This document shows positions 34,815-48,400 of a stretch of 64,000 nucleotides of DNA, one piece after another. The DNA lies in NCBI GenBank assembly GCA_036365455.1, contig JAWQUS010000008.1, forward strand, positions 13,375,501 through 13,439,500, read 5' to 3'. The stretch is from Macrosoma leucophasiata. Its lineage: Eukaryota > Arthropoda > Insecta > Lepidoptera > Hedylidae. A program made the position numbers and the translations under genes. Each line of letters starts with the position of its first letter. The stretch's first letter is position 1. The notes below the pieces were generated by a model. The model was not told the origin of the DNA, did not search any database, and was given only the letters and a program-made list of their open reading frames with translations.

Positions 34815-35113
34815 TTTTATTGTATAAATTTAACCATGATAGGTTAGCGTAAGTCTTATAGATCTTACGTGTTGTCCTAAAACAAGATCAAATTCACCAG
34901 GGGTCGACCGCCAGTTGTGACATCATCGTCAGTTTCGTACCGCCTAACTTTTTCCTGCTAGTGTTTTCGTCCGCAGGTACTTTAGACCAATACCGGACTA
35001 TCAGTGTTTACGTCGGCATTGTGCAGCAGAGATAACGCTCTACGAAGTCGAAACTAGCCGATTATCTCTTTCGTAGGCTCGATGTGCAATATTTCTTGAT
35101 GAGTTCTGTAATA
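34815..35113 (-). mobile_element. R8-family retroposon, copy D
   Basis: It is nearly identical to copy C along most of its length (TTTAACCATGATAGGTTAGC to TTCGTAGGCTCGATG). It also keeps the family tip, ending at TTCTGTA. TAGGCGGTACGAAACTG follows directly at 35113-35129 and is the inverse of a word inside the element (34935-34951). Confidence 0.75.
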
Positions 35114-35149
35114 GGCGGTACGAAACTGTCAATATAACATCATGATCAT

Positions 35150-35285
35150 TAGAATTAGGCGGTCGGCCGGTCGTCGGTCCACCTCGTGGCGGGCCTGTTC
35201 CTGAGTCTTCCTGTATGCAGTGGCCACTCGATAACCTTGCAATGCCAACGGTCGTTCCTCGCGAACTTTGTACCCTGGCCACTAC
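35150..35285 (-). pseudogene. RTE-type LINE reverse transcriptase fragment
   Basis: The minus strand reads FARNDRWHCKVIEW, then LHTGRLRNRPATRWTDD, the conserved C-terminal region of RTE-type LINEs. It ends where it meets repeat R8. Confidence 0.65.
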
Positions 35286-35329
35286 CACTTGAGTTTCGCT
35301 ATTTGGTGGGCTATATTGGATAGTTTGGT

Positions 35330-35395
35330 ACAATTGGACCCATTTCGATCGTACCTTAGAAATATTAACTTTAATTAATTCGGCGATGTCGGTGC
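35330..35395 (-). pseudogene. Partial duplicate of flotillin-1 exon 9
   Basis: The minus strand reads IAELIKVNISK and then GTACGATCGAAATGG. Exon 9 reads [15 protein letters not shown] and then GTATGATAGAATTGG. Over 30 bases spanning the splice donor, 25 are identical. Four codons are missing and no 3' splice site is visible upstream, so this looks like a decayed tandem copy 233 bp downstream of the real exon end. An alternative last exon is less likely. Confidence 0.5.
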
Positions 35396-35581
35396 ACATA
35401 AAAATATTGATATTATGATTGCAATTTTCAATTAAAAGAGTAAAAATTACCTAATTGCCTATTTTAACTATCGTTATTTCTAATAATATTATTATTTGCG
35501 ATTAAAATTTACCCAACACCGTGCTATGTTTGGCTTACTTTGTTCCAATAAAAATCGTACTTAAAATTCGTACCAATTCTA

Positions 35582-36362
35582 TCATACCTTAGAAATATCG
35601 ACGCCAGTGACACCCTTGACCAGTTCGGGGATGCATTGTACGATGCTGAGTACTTCGCCGGTGAGTTTGGCGGCACCCACTTCACCGTTGCCGCAAGACA
35701 CCATCGTCACCTTACGCGCCTGAGACAAGGGCGCCGCAACCTCGGCCGCCACCTAAAGAAAGAAAAACAATAATAATATCTGCGCAAAAAATAAGTGCTT
35801 CGCCAGAGACGGCCCTGTAATTTCCGGCACAGAGGCATAACACCTTAGGCCTCAGGAGTGGCAACGCATCTGCATTTTGACCTTGGTTTATTTGTGGGTG
35901 TCTATAGGCTGCTAGGCTGCAGTCATCACTTAACACCAACGTGAACTGCATGCTTGTTTGCCACATCCATAACATATAATAAAAAAGCGTCCTTGAGTTT
36001 ATTTAAAGTGTCATATATGCCTACAGTAGGCATACGTTCTCGTACGTACTATCAAGGCCGCTTGATCCCACGGACACCTTATAAATAAAAAAAATAAAAT
36101 AAAAATATTTTATTTGCTTTAACATAAAATCATAGGTTGTACACAGTGGTGGGGGTCACCTTTTAAGTAAGTAATATACTTGTGTTAGGCGGCCCCGCTC
36201 TTCCTTAACATACTGATAATTTCTACGATTACATTAACACAGTTATAACAGAAAATTTCAAAAGTAAATACCTACACGTAAAGTTATTATAGTTACAAAA
36301 TAGTGAACAAATTAAAGATTACTATTACATTTGAAGCAGATATGGGTCGTGCATGTGTGTGT

Positions 36363-36408
<46 letters not shown>

Positions 36409-39400
36409 GAGCGCGTGCGTGAGTGTGTGTTTGTGTGTGTTGTGATGAATACTTGTGTTGTAATAACAGCTCAGTTTCTGCATAGCTTTTACTTTTTATC
36501 CAGTCTATAATTAACGATTTTGCCTCGAAATGAGTTTTAGGATAAATATTTATTTCTTTGTTTATGGTATTGTACAAATGTGCTGATGAATTTGTATATT
36601 GCTTACTTGCATAAGCAGTTCTACACCTATTTACTGTTGCTACTGTAGTTTTTCTTCTTCTGTTTAGCTTCTATGAAGTTTTAGAACTGTTGAAACAATA
36701 AATAGTTTACGCACAGACAAGACATTGCTAATTCTGTATAGACTCTCTGTTGAAAATTTGTAAGGTTTCCTGTATATAATCTTTAATAATGACCTTTGTG
36801 CCCTTTCTAATTCCAGGTATTTAACTTTAGTTGTTCCTCCCTATACTGGAATACAATAAGTCATAAGAGATTGTGCCAAAGATATGTAGATTTTATTTAA
36901 TAAAGTTTTACTAGCGACATGTCTTAAGGTTTTGAACATTTACATCAGCTTCCTAACTCTATTTATAATAAGTTCAAGGTGGGGATGCCATGATAGCCGC
37001 TGGTCAATAATAACACCTAGGTATTTCGTGCTTGTTACTCTTTCAATTATTTCACAATTGCAATTTGAGAGTGAGGGATTTGGACAAGTATGTATGTATC
37101 TTGATATCAATATTCGGCTGAGTACTCGTGTAATTTGTAAAACATATTATTATGAAATTCGTTTTTATTGTATTCAAGGTCAGAAGATGTGTATTCAGCC
37201 ATTTAGCAATAATGGTTAAACCTGATTCAGTAGCCTGACGAACTTCATGCCAGGTTTTTCCAGAAAAAACTACAGCAGTATCATCCGCATAGGTAAATAT
37301 ACTTCCCTTCTCCAGTTTCATATTGCATAAACTGTTGATATAGATGTTAAAAAGCGTCGGTCCTAGGACACTACCTTGCGGAACTCCATAAGTAATGTTT
37401 TGTGACACACTAAGGTAACTACCTAACTTAACACGCTGAGTCCTCTCATATAAATAATTTTGAAAGAGTAATAGGGGAAAATCTCTTATTCCTATGTTCT
37501 CCAAGCATCTCACAAGAATAGGTACAGATACGCTATCAAAAGTTTTTTTATATCCAAAAATACAGCTAAACGTTTATGGTTATTATCTACTTGATTTGCG
37601 ACAAATGAAGTTAGTGCTGTGATAGAATCTTCTGTAGACTTTCCTTGGCGAAAACCATACTGTGAATTTGACAAAATATTGTATTTATTTAAAAAATTTA
37701 CTAATCTTCTATTAATTAATTTTTCCACCATTTTTGATATCGGTGTAAAGACAGATATAGGTCTATAATTTGATATTTCATATTAATTCCCAGCTTTAAA
37801 AACTGGAGTAATATTCGCTTGTTTAAAAGTAGTTGGGAAAATACCACATCTAAAACATGCATTGGTAAGGTGCGTTATAACTGGTACTATCTGGTCACAC
37901 GCCATCTTAAGAAATCTAGTATTAATGCTATCCCAACCTACAGCACTATCCGTTTTTAAATTTAAGAGAACCGATTTGACTTCTTGGTTATCTGTCTCTA
38001 ATAGCACAAAAGTTGAACAATGTTTGTCTGTAAATAAACTGGATTGATTAGGACATGACACGTACGGTATGATATTTTCAGCCAAACTCTTGCCAATGTT
38101 TGCAAAATAAGTATTTATATAATTAACTGTGCGATCTGGAAATGGTTCGATTTCTAATAATTTTAAATTTTTGTTGTCTTTAATCTTTCTGTAAGTTAAT
38201 TCATTTATAGTTTTCCACATAGTCCTTGGATTATTACTATTCTTATTTAACTGTTCCTTGTCATATTTTCTTTTTAGTTTTTTTATTAAGCTATTACAGT
38301 GATTTCTGTATCGTTTATATGCCAATTTTAATTAATTATTGTTTGGGTCTGCTCTTAATTTTTTTTGCATAGCATTACGATTCTGAATACAACGCAAGAT
38401 ACCAATAGTAATCCATGGTTTTATAATGCGATTTTTAGCCGGTATACGCATAGTAATTGTGTTATCCAGAATACATTTCTGCAGGCTGTCTATCAACAAG
38501 GCAGAAATCATATTTGGGTCTTGACAAAGTAGCACCCCTTGGTAGTTAATACTTTTTAAACTAGTGAGAGCATTTTCGTAGTTGATAACATTTTTATTTA
38601 CACAGCTATTATATTTATGTTTTTTTGTAGAAAGTTTTAGAATTACCATGTTGTGATCGGTAACTGTTGTATATAAAACTGCTATTGAGGGTTTACTATA
38701 TTTGTTCATGTCAAATTTTAGTATAAAATGGTCCAAACATGAATCAGATCTCGTTGGTAGATTATGCCCCGAAAGTAAGCCATGCATAGCCAGCATATTC
38801 AAGTAACTTAGTCGGTTTGTGCGTTTAGTTGAGTTTTCATTACACCTGGGTATTGTATTAATATTTATATCACCTGTAATTATAATAGTCTTACAAGAAT
38901 TAAGAGACATGAGGTAAATATTCAGCGAACTGATAAAATGCTCAGCATTTTCTTTCGATGGTGAGCGATATATACCTATTACAACACAATTATTAGACGG
39001 TATGATAATTTCCAAACAAGAAGCACCGTCTAGTATTATTTCTCTCACAAAAACTTGATGTTTGTTTTTTACATAAACAACAACTCCATCACACTGGTTT
39101 AGGTGGTTTGTCGTATTATAATTGACATATTGGTCAAGAATAGGTATGGTTTTGTTTAAGTTAATCTTGCATTCACTCAGAACGATATCTATATCAGATC
39201 GAAAGAAAGCTAGTTGAACCTGTAAGTCCTCGATATTGCCGTAAACTGTTCTTATATCTATTGTGAGGCCTGAACTACCGATTTTTATATATTGATCTAG
39301 ATCTTGTATGTCACAACTAACAGAGTGGGAAATTTCTATTTCGTCTATCTCATGCAATGAAGAAACAGAACTATTCATTAAAGAAAGACTACGAACTGAG

Positions 39401-42400
39401 AGTTTCACTAGTATGTTATCTTCATGTTGTGTTAATATACATATGATTCGTACTGTGATAGTAAAAGATGTGTATGTATGTGTAAATATTATTATTATAT
39501 ACCGCTTGTAAAATTGCACAAATGTTAAATAAGTTTGAGTTTAGAGTTAAATATTTAAACAAAAGTGAAAAATAATACCTTTTTTTGGCATACAGTAAAG
39601 TTTGAAGTGGATTATAAAACAATATAATCTCAACCAGTCATGAACCACTCTTTGTAACTAAATCTTGCACTTGTGCTTCATATTTTATTTGTATTATTGG
39701 AGAATTTTCGTTTTTTAGAAGATAGACACGTCCATAAGCTGTCCAGCAGAATTTATAAGATTTGGATTTAGTTAACGCCCGTGCTAGAAAAAATAGACGG
39801 GCTCCTTTCATAGTAAGTTGTTCCGATACAAAGATAGGTGTTGTTTCTTTGACTTTTAATCCCAAGTGTTTGGCGGTAAGTTTTTCTTTATGCTGGATAT
39901 TAACAACCTTGCACATTTTCAAAAATTGAGCATTGAGAACACCTTATGAAATAGTAATTAAAGCTATATTTGATTGATTGACATCTTGACATCTTGTAAT
40001 AACATTGACAATTTAAATAATGACCTTAATGACATATTTAATAATATAATAAATTGGATGAATGACCATAATCTTGAAATAAATTTTAATAAAACAAAAT
40101 TAATGCAATATAAACCTCACCAAAAAGCCCCACTTGACATTAACTTTATCTATAAAAAATCAAATATTGAATGTGTTGACACGTTTACCTTATTAGGACT
40201 AGAAATTGATACAAACATTAAATGGAAAAATCACGTACAAAAAATTAGAAACAAACTATCAAGTTTTGCATATGCCCTAAAAGAACTCCGAAAAGCTACT
40301 GACCAAAAAACTGCACTAACCGCGTATTATGCATATACATACTCGTGGCTCAGGTATGGAATATTACTTTGGGGCAACAGCGTGGACGTTCACCACGTCT
40401 TTACGTTACAAAAAAAATGCATCCGTATCCTGACTAATATTGACAATAGAGACACTTGTAAACCGCACTTTATAAGCAATAATTTGTTAACATTGACATC
40501 TATATATATATTAGAAGCATGCAATTTTGTAAAAAAATATCCTGAAACTTTCAATATGCGAGACGAACAACCGCGACGATATCAAAGTCGCCAAAAAAAC
40601 AAGTTAGAAATCCCCGCCTCTAAACTTAAGATAAATCACTCAGGGCCTTATGCTATGTGCGTTAAAATTTTTAATAAACTACCCGGAAATATAAGAGAAT
40701 CCAAAAATAGCCCAAATTTTATTAAAATATTAAAACAGTATCTCCTCAAAAAATGTTTCTACAAACTATCAGAATATTTTGAAAACACTGATGACTGGCT
40801 AAAACTATAAATATATAAATGCTTAAAAATGAATCGGTTTGCTCTCACTGCATTAAATGGATTGCAATACCCAAATAGGGTTCATTTGTGACATTCTAAC
40901 AAAAATGTATTATACCACCATTATAATTATTGTAATTACCTACTGTAACAAATGAAAGCAATAAATATTGAGTATTGAGTATTGAGTATTGATTTTGGAT
41001 AGGCGAAGAGTTGCCCGTCTGTACACTGCAGATAACTTCCATTTTTAATTGGCAAAAAATGAAAAACATGGGCCAACCAGGTTGGTCAAGTGTGTGTTTC
41101 ATACATATAAATATAACAATAACATTATCCAAAGACATGTACATACCTTGGGCAATGTTTCCAGCATCATATCAACCATGGCAGCAGAGCCGTATTCCTT
41201 CCACGCCTCCGCCTTTTTCGCCATCTGCTCAGCATCTGCCGCCGCCTTCGCTTTGATCGCGTATGCCTCGGCCTGAAAGTGTCGGAACGTTATAACGAAG
41301 GCACCGAAGACGCTAAAGTCTGCTAATTAATAGCGCGCGACTAGAATTTTACGTGTGTACTGTTTGGTTACAGAGCCTAGGTGCTACAGATGAAAATATT
41401 ATAACAACCCTAATAACCCACTTAATATTAATTACATTTATCACACGACAAATCAGTGCTTCATGGCACTTCATTAACATAATTTCAACCGAAAGATGGA
41501 AAGATTACTGCTGGCCAAGATGGCGCTCTAAAGATTGCTTTATCGAACAGTTCTGGGCTAGCCTGCGACTAATACCTCATAAGGCAGACCATGCTTCGAC
41601 TCTGTGTTTGCTTTCGAGTACAATCTCAACTTGTTTCAAAATCATGACCCTATATAAATAAATATATTAAAGTACTTGACAAGACACTCCCCTTAGTTGC
41701 ACGGTCACAGGCAGCTGGAGTCAAATTACCACTTTTACATATTGACAGTTGATGTAGAAATGTGTCCAACAAAAAACTACATGCACTCTGATATTAATTC
41801 CTTATCTGACGCGAGCTCGCCCGCTGCTTCTAACATAAGGACATTTACGTACTCAAGTTATACCACATAAGAATATGAAAAAAATTAGAAAATAAAATTT
41901 CATCGACAAGCAAGACAAGATGTTATAATTCACATAATTTAATTAGAGTTCTTTGCGAATAGGTCAGATGCACATACACAGAGGTATACCTCAAGGTACT
42001 TATGGACTTGATAAAAATAATATAATTTATCCTGATATATTATGAGGTATTTAAAATTTTTATTACTGTTACATAGTTAAACAATCATTTATCTTAAACA
42101 ATGATTAAATATGTTGTATTCTTATAAGATTGTGAAACAACAAAAAAACAAAAGATATGAAATTATCATTATATTAATCTGATCAACACATTTATTTATT
42201 TATTTATTTATTTAAGAAAACATTACGAAATATGTACATCAAATTCGTGTTTTATTTAACGAGGACGTGGGTAAAATTATTATTGCGTCATGACGCCATC
42301 TTGACGTTATAATTTTACCTGCAATTTAAAAATGGGACCGGCTGTTGGTTCTTTTCGCCTTCTTTATTTAATTTGTCACATTGTTCAAAATAAATAATTT

Positions 42401-45400
42401 CAGAACATCTTGCATAATAGCGGTCACATACCTCTCCGCGAACCTTGACCGCCTCAGCCTCTGCTTCCGCCTCAAGCACAGTCTTCAGCTTGTGAGCTTC
42501 GGCTAACTTCTCTAGCTTGAATTTTTCTGCCTCCGCCGGCCTGGCAAGTAAAACATTGTTTTACATGATGTTTGTGTAGTTAAATACGATCGATATCTAA
42601 AATTTCTATTTTCTGATTTGAGTTTTAGAAAGTAAAATATGTACGGGAATATTGAGAATGTATTAAATTTAATGTTTCGTATTGTTTTGCATTTCACTAA
42701 AAGCTGAACGTTTCAACATAAGATAAATAAAAAAAATACCAATACGATTAAGTTTTCTAATATATTCATCGATGTAAAGTAATAATCGAATAATCCGATT
42801 AGCGATTAGTTTGAAACATGTCCTTTATTCGGCCGCGATGACGTCTAAACGGGTCTTTTATATTTTTACGAGTATAGATCTATGTAATCAGTAAATTTAA
42901 TAATAAAACCGAACCTGCGCACTGTGGCCTCTAATTCCTTCTCACGTCGCTGCACCTCCCACTTCTGTACGTTGATCTCTTGCGTGCGCTCTACCACCGC
43001 TATCTGCATCTGCTCTTCCTTGATGCGCTGCTTGGTTTTGGCCGCTTGAAGCTCGTACGCCATCTCCGCTTCCGCCTTTTTATATTATCAGAGATTACAG
43101 AGCGAAACAGATGAAACATGAGTAATAAAATATATATAAAATAATAACCGGCCAAGTGCGAGTCGGGCTCGGACATGAAGGGTTTCGTACAAAGGTCTAT
43201 AAAAAAATGGCAAAACATCACGTTTGTTCATCATCATCTCCCGGAAGAGTCCTAAGTAATAAAATGTGTTTTACATTCTTAATAGAGTTCACAATACTAG
43301 CTTGATAACACTTTAACACTATTAGGATTTCACCGACGAAAATTGTAGAAACAAATTTTAAGCTGAAACACGTTTTATTAAACTTAGTTCTCGAAGTAAA
43401 CGGTGAAATCCGCTCTTAGTAATCGACCATTTAGAACCCATAGCATTCAACCTAGGGACCCAGGTTTTTACCCTGTTACGGAACCCTAAAGCGCGAATAA
43501 AGTTTTTGATAGTAAGGAACAAAACGTAATTTTGTGAATAAACTTAACAGGTGACTTAGGCCGAAGTAAGTACTTACAATACTTAGTAAGTCGTTCACAT
43601 AGAATTCATAAACAACTACGACATAAAATGGTTCCACGTAAGTATACATATACACACACTGGGCGGGGCATAAAAAGGACACACCGAGGATTATTGGACG
43701 TTTCCTTACGGCTCGGTAAAATGGCATTGACGGGACCAATCGAACCAATCGACTCATCCAACAAATCGAATGTAAGCATTGTCTATGTTGAAAGCGTGAG
43801 TGTTTTAATAGTTGCAGTTACTTAGTTTCCGTATATGTAATAGAACCAAAATCGAAGCTATGATAGTATGAGAGTTACATTTCTAAACATTCGAAGGTCA
43901 TTTATCTACTTTTCATCCAGGACACAAAATAAGGTCTAACAGTACTTATTTTGAAAAAAGACAACTATATTGACTTTTTTCTGACGTTTATGATTTTGTA
44001 GATCAGAGAAAAGTTAGGTCTGTCCGATCAAAAAGCACTTAAATAAAGCAGTATTTTTTATATTTTGAATGGTTTAAGTAACTTTTTAGTTAGTTTAAAA
44101 GTAAGTACTTACTTCGGTCAAATATACTCGTAATTGTTATGTTTTGTTAAAACAACTGGCAATGCTACAAGACCATCGATAGAAAAGTACTTTATACAGA
44201 CAATACATTTTATATCGATCGTGTTAGGAATTGTTAGGAAAAACAAAAAAAAACTTTTGTTTAAAAAAACCATTTGAATACCTTCTTAGTTTGGACTTCA
44301 ACGTCGTAAGCGGCCTTTTTCAGTTCGAAGTCCCTTTGGGCTTTCGCGATTTCGGTATCGTTGAGGAATTTTGCGGCCATTCGTTGTTCCTCAGCCATTG
44401 CCTCTTTGATCCGCGCTTCGGCTCGAGCCTCGGCTTCACCGATACGCGCGTCTCGTTTCACCTCGGCCGTGCGTGCCATACCCAGCGCTTTTAAATAACC
44501 CTAAACACACACACACACACTAACGTCACATCATCCTTACAAACGATTGAAGAACACGAAGCGCAATAAGCAACAAATCAAACGAAATTCGGGAGTCATT
44601 TTGATTAATAATAATAAACAGAATGTTTTATTAACTGCGCAAACGACTATGGTGGGATTTGTAAGAAAATTAAAATAAAGCATTCAGAAATTGTATTTTA
44701 AATATGAGGTTGGGGAAAAAGTTTCTTCGCATTTTTTAAGATAATTCAAAACATTTTTTAATATTTAAATTTAACTAAAGATGAGAAGTCCCAAAATTTT
44801 TATAGCAATGGGATCATGTCCCTACCTACAAGATGGCAAAAGGTTATCGAACAAAATGGTACATACATACTTTAGTTAAATTTAAATAAACTATATTAAA
44901 AAATGTTTTGAATTATCTTTAAAAATGCGAAGAAACTTTTTCCTCAACCTAATATATTAAGCCTTATTAGGGTGCAAGTTTAATTTATGTCGAATCTCTG
45001 ATCAAAGTTACAATGAAAATCCGTCATACCCCTTTGCGCAGTTTATAAAAATGTTTCAGCAGTGTTTGCACGTGTAAATCTTTCGTGTATTATATAACTA
45101 CACAATGATTGTGCGTTATTGTTTAATGCCTACAATGTTGCCAATATTATAAATATATAATAATAACAGCAAAAAGTCTAGTTATATCATACGAACAACG
45201 GTTTATTTTTTTTTAATTAAAAAAAAACATAGTTCTGTGAAATTGCTATATAATTTAAATTTAATTCAAAGGTCACGATACTTTTTCTATAAGTAACTAA
45301 TCGCTTTTGAAAAAAAGGCAGATGAATATAGAAATTACGCGGTCGTATCTCATACTAAACAAATTCAAACCGAACAAACAACTGATAACATCAAATTAAC

Positions 45401-48400
45401 GTGTACAACAAAAATATTATAGAACCAATTAAACATCCATTTGTGATCTGTATTTCATTTATCATAAACAAACTATTATAATAAGCAGCATTTGTACTAT
45501 TAATGAATGTATTAAGTATATAAATATGTTATATTATTATTAATTGATATACTTAATAAATTAAAATAATTAATATTTTTTAATAAATAATACTGGAGTC
45601 AACTATTCACAGCACTTCTGCCCATAATATTTGTTTAATGCTAGGCTGTTCATTAAATTGCACCATGATTTGTTGAACTCAGTATGAAAATATATAAAAC
45701 CTAGCGAGTTTATCTATATATCACAATAATATATATTATTATTAACATCACACATATTTCTAAAAACATACCTTCGATTCCTGTCGCCATGATAAAAGAA
45801 AAAAATGTTCTACTAAGTGCGTCATGTAATGGACATCTATTAGGTACTATAGTCAAAAACGTTTATAAATTACAAATAAATAAAATTGTCTGTTTGTAAT
45901 ATTAAAATAACGTACACGGTACATATACCAAAACAACAATTCTTAAAATTGTTGTCTGTCTATCTGTCTGACACGGTACATATACCAAAACAACAATTTT
46001 TAAAATTGTTGTCTGTCTATCTGTCTGTTTGTTGGGGCTAATCTCGGGAACCGCTGGACCGATTTCGACGGGACTTTCACTGCCAGATAGCTTATGTAAT
46101 AAGGAGTAACTTAGGCTACTTTTATACTTGCTGCGTCCACGACTTCGGGGTAGATGCTGAAAAGTCATAAATACTCACGCAAACGAAGTCGCGGGCACAG
46201 CTAGTTATTTAATAACACTTAAGCACCCATGAGTTGTTTTCCCAAATTTCAAGAGGCCATTTGGAAATTGGCCGAAACAGTGGTCCTTAGGTGGTTGATC
46301 ACTACAAGAAAGTACATGAATTGGCATATATCGCCTCTTTACAAGAATAATGTGACATTTCATAAAGAACTTGTTTTGCTTAAATGTTGATATTGCATTA
46401 TTGTATGCATATTATCCTGAAACAAAGTTATAAAACAGAAAAAGATCAAAAAGGGAATTCCGATCCTGAGAATAACTTATTTTAAGATGATCGATAATAT
46501 AAATTTTCGAAACATTTATTAACTGTCGTAACTAATAGTATATTTCACGTTCTTTGAGGTTTTTAAGTTGTGAAGAAATGGGAGTATTTTTTTTTAGGCT
46601 TAATATAGATCTATGATAAAACACACCTCTACAAAAATTTGAACACAAAGGTCGGCGTTTATTAACGATGCAGCAAGGTACGGCGAGGTAAAGGATTTTT
46701 TTCGTGGACAACTACCCTTATTTCGACAAATTAAGCAATACCATTACATAATTTTATTACGAATAGGTGTAATGGTTTCCCGGAAGCCATTGGAGCATTT
46801 GAGCGTCTCAAATGCTCAAATAACGTGCTGTGGAGTACTATTCTATGCTAAGTAAAATTTGTGCTAAATGTTACAAAAGGTTGAATCTAGCTCGTTCGGA
46901 CAGAAATCTCAGCGGCTAGAGGCTAAGCGGCTAAATAAAGGAACATATCGTAACACGTTCGTCTATCTGCCTGCCACAAGATAATTTGGTGTGACGGCGC
47001 GTGCCGTCCCTATGCCTTGCCACGCCGTCACTAGCGCCGGCCTTTAATGTTATGCATGTCTCTTTGCTCTTACAAATATACCTACTTGATTAGATTTTTT
47101 ATTGATAAAAAAAACATAAATTATGAGTGGGGTAATAATACCAACACTAAATATTTAAGTGCATATACAATTATTTGTGTAAAAAAATAATAAAACATCC
47201 CTAAAATCGAAGGTACTTTCAAGGAGGAAAAATACTTTTATGGAGCCTTATCCTTTAAATCAAGTGACGTTATAGTTGGCATTATAGTTCGTTTGCGTTA
47301 CGAATGCAGTGAGTCATACTGCCGGCCTAGCCCTCTTCCTCCCTCCCCTCCAACCAATCAAAACGTTTGCAATAATAATTAAGGAAAAGAGTTCACAGGA
47401 GGGAGGGTCAACTTATATGAGTGACTGGATTGGCCAGGGTCAGGAAAGAAGAAAACGATATTTACTATCTCTGTCAATACTGATTCAATGGTAATGTTAC
47501 AATGTTATATAAATTAAATATGCCATAGGGCAGGTTTATGCTGATCCTACACTTTTGCACAAATTATCTTCGTTAAAAACGATCACCAAATCTTTTACGA
47601 ACAATTGTCTTTTTCTAATACACGTTAAATCAGAATTTGATAAATATAAATGTTATTGTTTATATTTCTATTTAAAAATATTTAACTACATCGGTAATTC
47701 ATTGTTCTGGCAATTAAACAAAATTTGTTTTATCTGTGCCTCTATGACTCTATGGTAGAATTATATTTTTATTTCGTGGTTTTGTTTTGTGTTTTTGTTG
47801 TTTCGTGTTTTTATTTAATTGGTTTCTCTTCTATTTCGCCAGTTGAATTTGAGTGCAAGGGGCCGTTCAAGTATTACGTAAGCAGATTTATTACAATTCT
47901 TTACCCCCATCCCCCTTGTCAGCAAAAGTAAGCAAAGCTCTTACCCCCTCCCTCCATGCTTACGTAAACATTTTTTACTATTGTATTGTTTTTTTATTAT
48001 TATAATTAAAATTTTAAAAATAAGAAAATATATTTAGGATAGAGATTAGATTTTACTGATGTAATAAGTAAATAACTGACGTAATCATCATCTTGACTCC
48101 CCTACCCCCCATGTCATCCAAAATAAGCAGAGCAAAGACCCTCCCGCCCCTCCCCCCATAGTGCTCACGTTATACTTGAACAGCCCCCAAGATGTTGTTT
48201 TCGTGTTTTTTTTGATAAAATCCAGTGCGAGATAGTGATTTTGTTAAAAATTGTGTTTTACAAGATTGTTGTCTAAACGCGTAAAATGTGCGTCTTCGTA
48301 ATATTCTGTATATTATTGTGTTGAAATAAACTATTTTATATGCCACCTTTATTATATTTTTTCATTCTTTGCGTACTAATTTACAATAAGTAATTCAAAA

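Larger units (their letters stand above)
36083..39935 (-). mobile_element. Nearly full-length LINE in intron 8
   Basis: Read on the minus strand it has the end of ORF1, then ORF2 with endonuclease and reverse transcriptase, and a 3' UTR ending in an A/T-rich tail near 36083. The inserted strand is the same as the host gene. The 5' end is cut inside ORF1. The layout and motifs fit the jockey/CR1 group; the exact clade cannot be fixed by eye. Confidence 0.85.

Noticed and set aside
35040..35399. 119-residue minus-strand frame as a gene
   Set aside because: It crosses three unrelated pieces: the exon 9 duplicate, an RTE fragment (in another frame) and repeat R8.
39638..39922. Baculovirus-like FP domain as a viral insertion
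   Set aside because: This domain is common at the end of LINE ORF1, and the ORF2 of the same element follows directly.
42500..42697. Minus-strand frame reading past flotillin-1 exon 7
   Set aside because: Most of it lies in the intron; only the part up to 42540 is exon, in a different frame.
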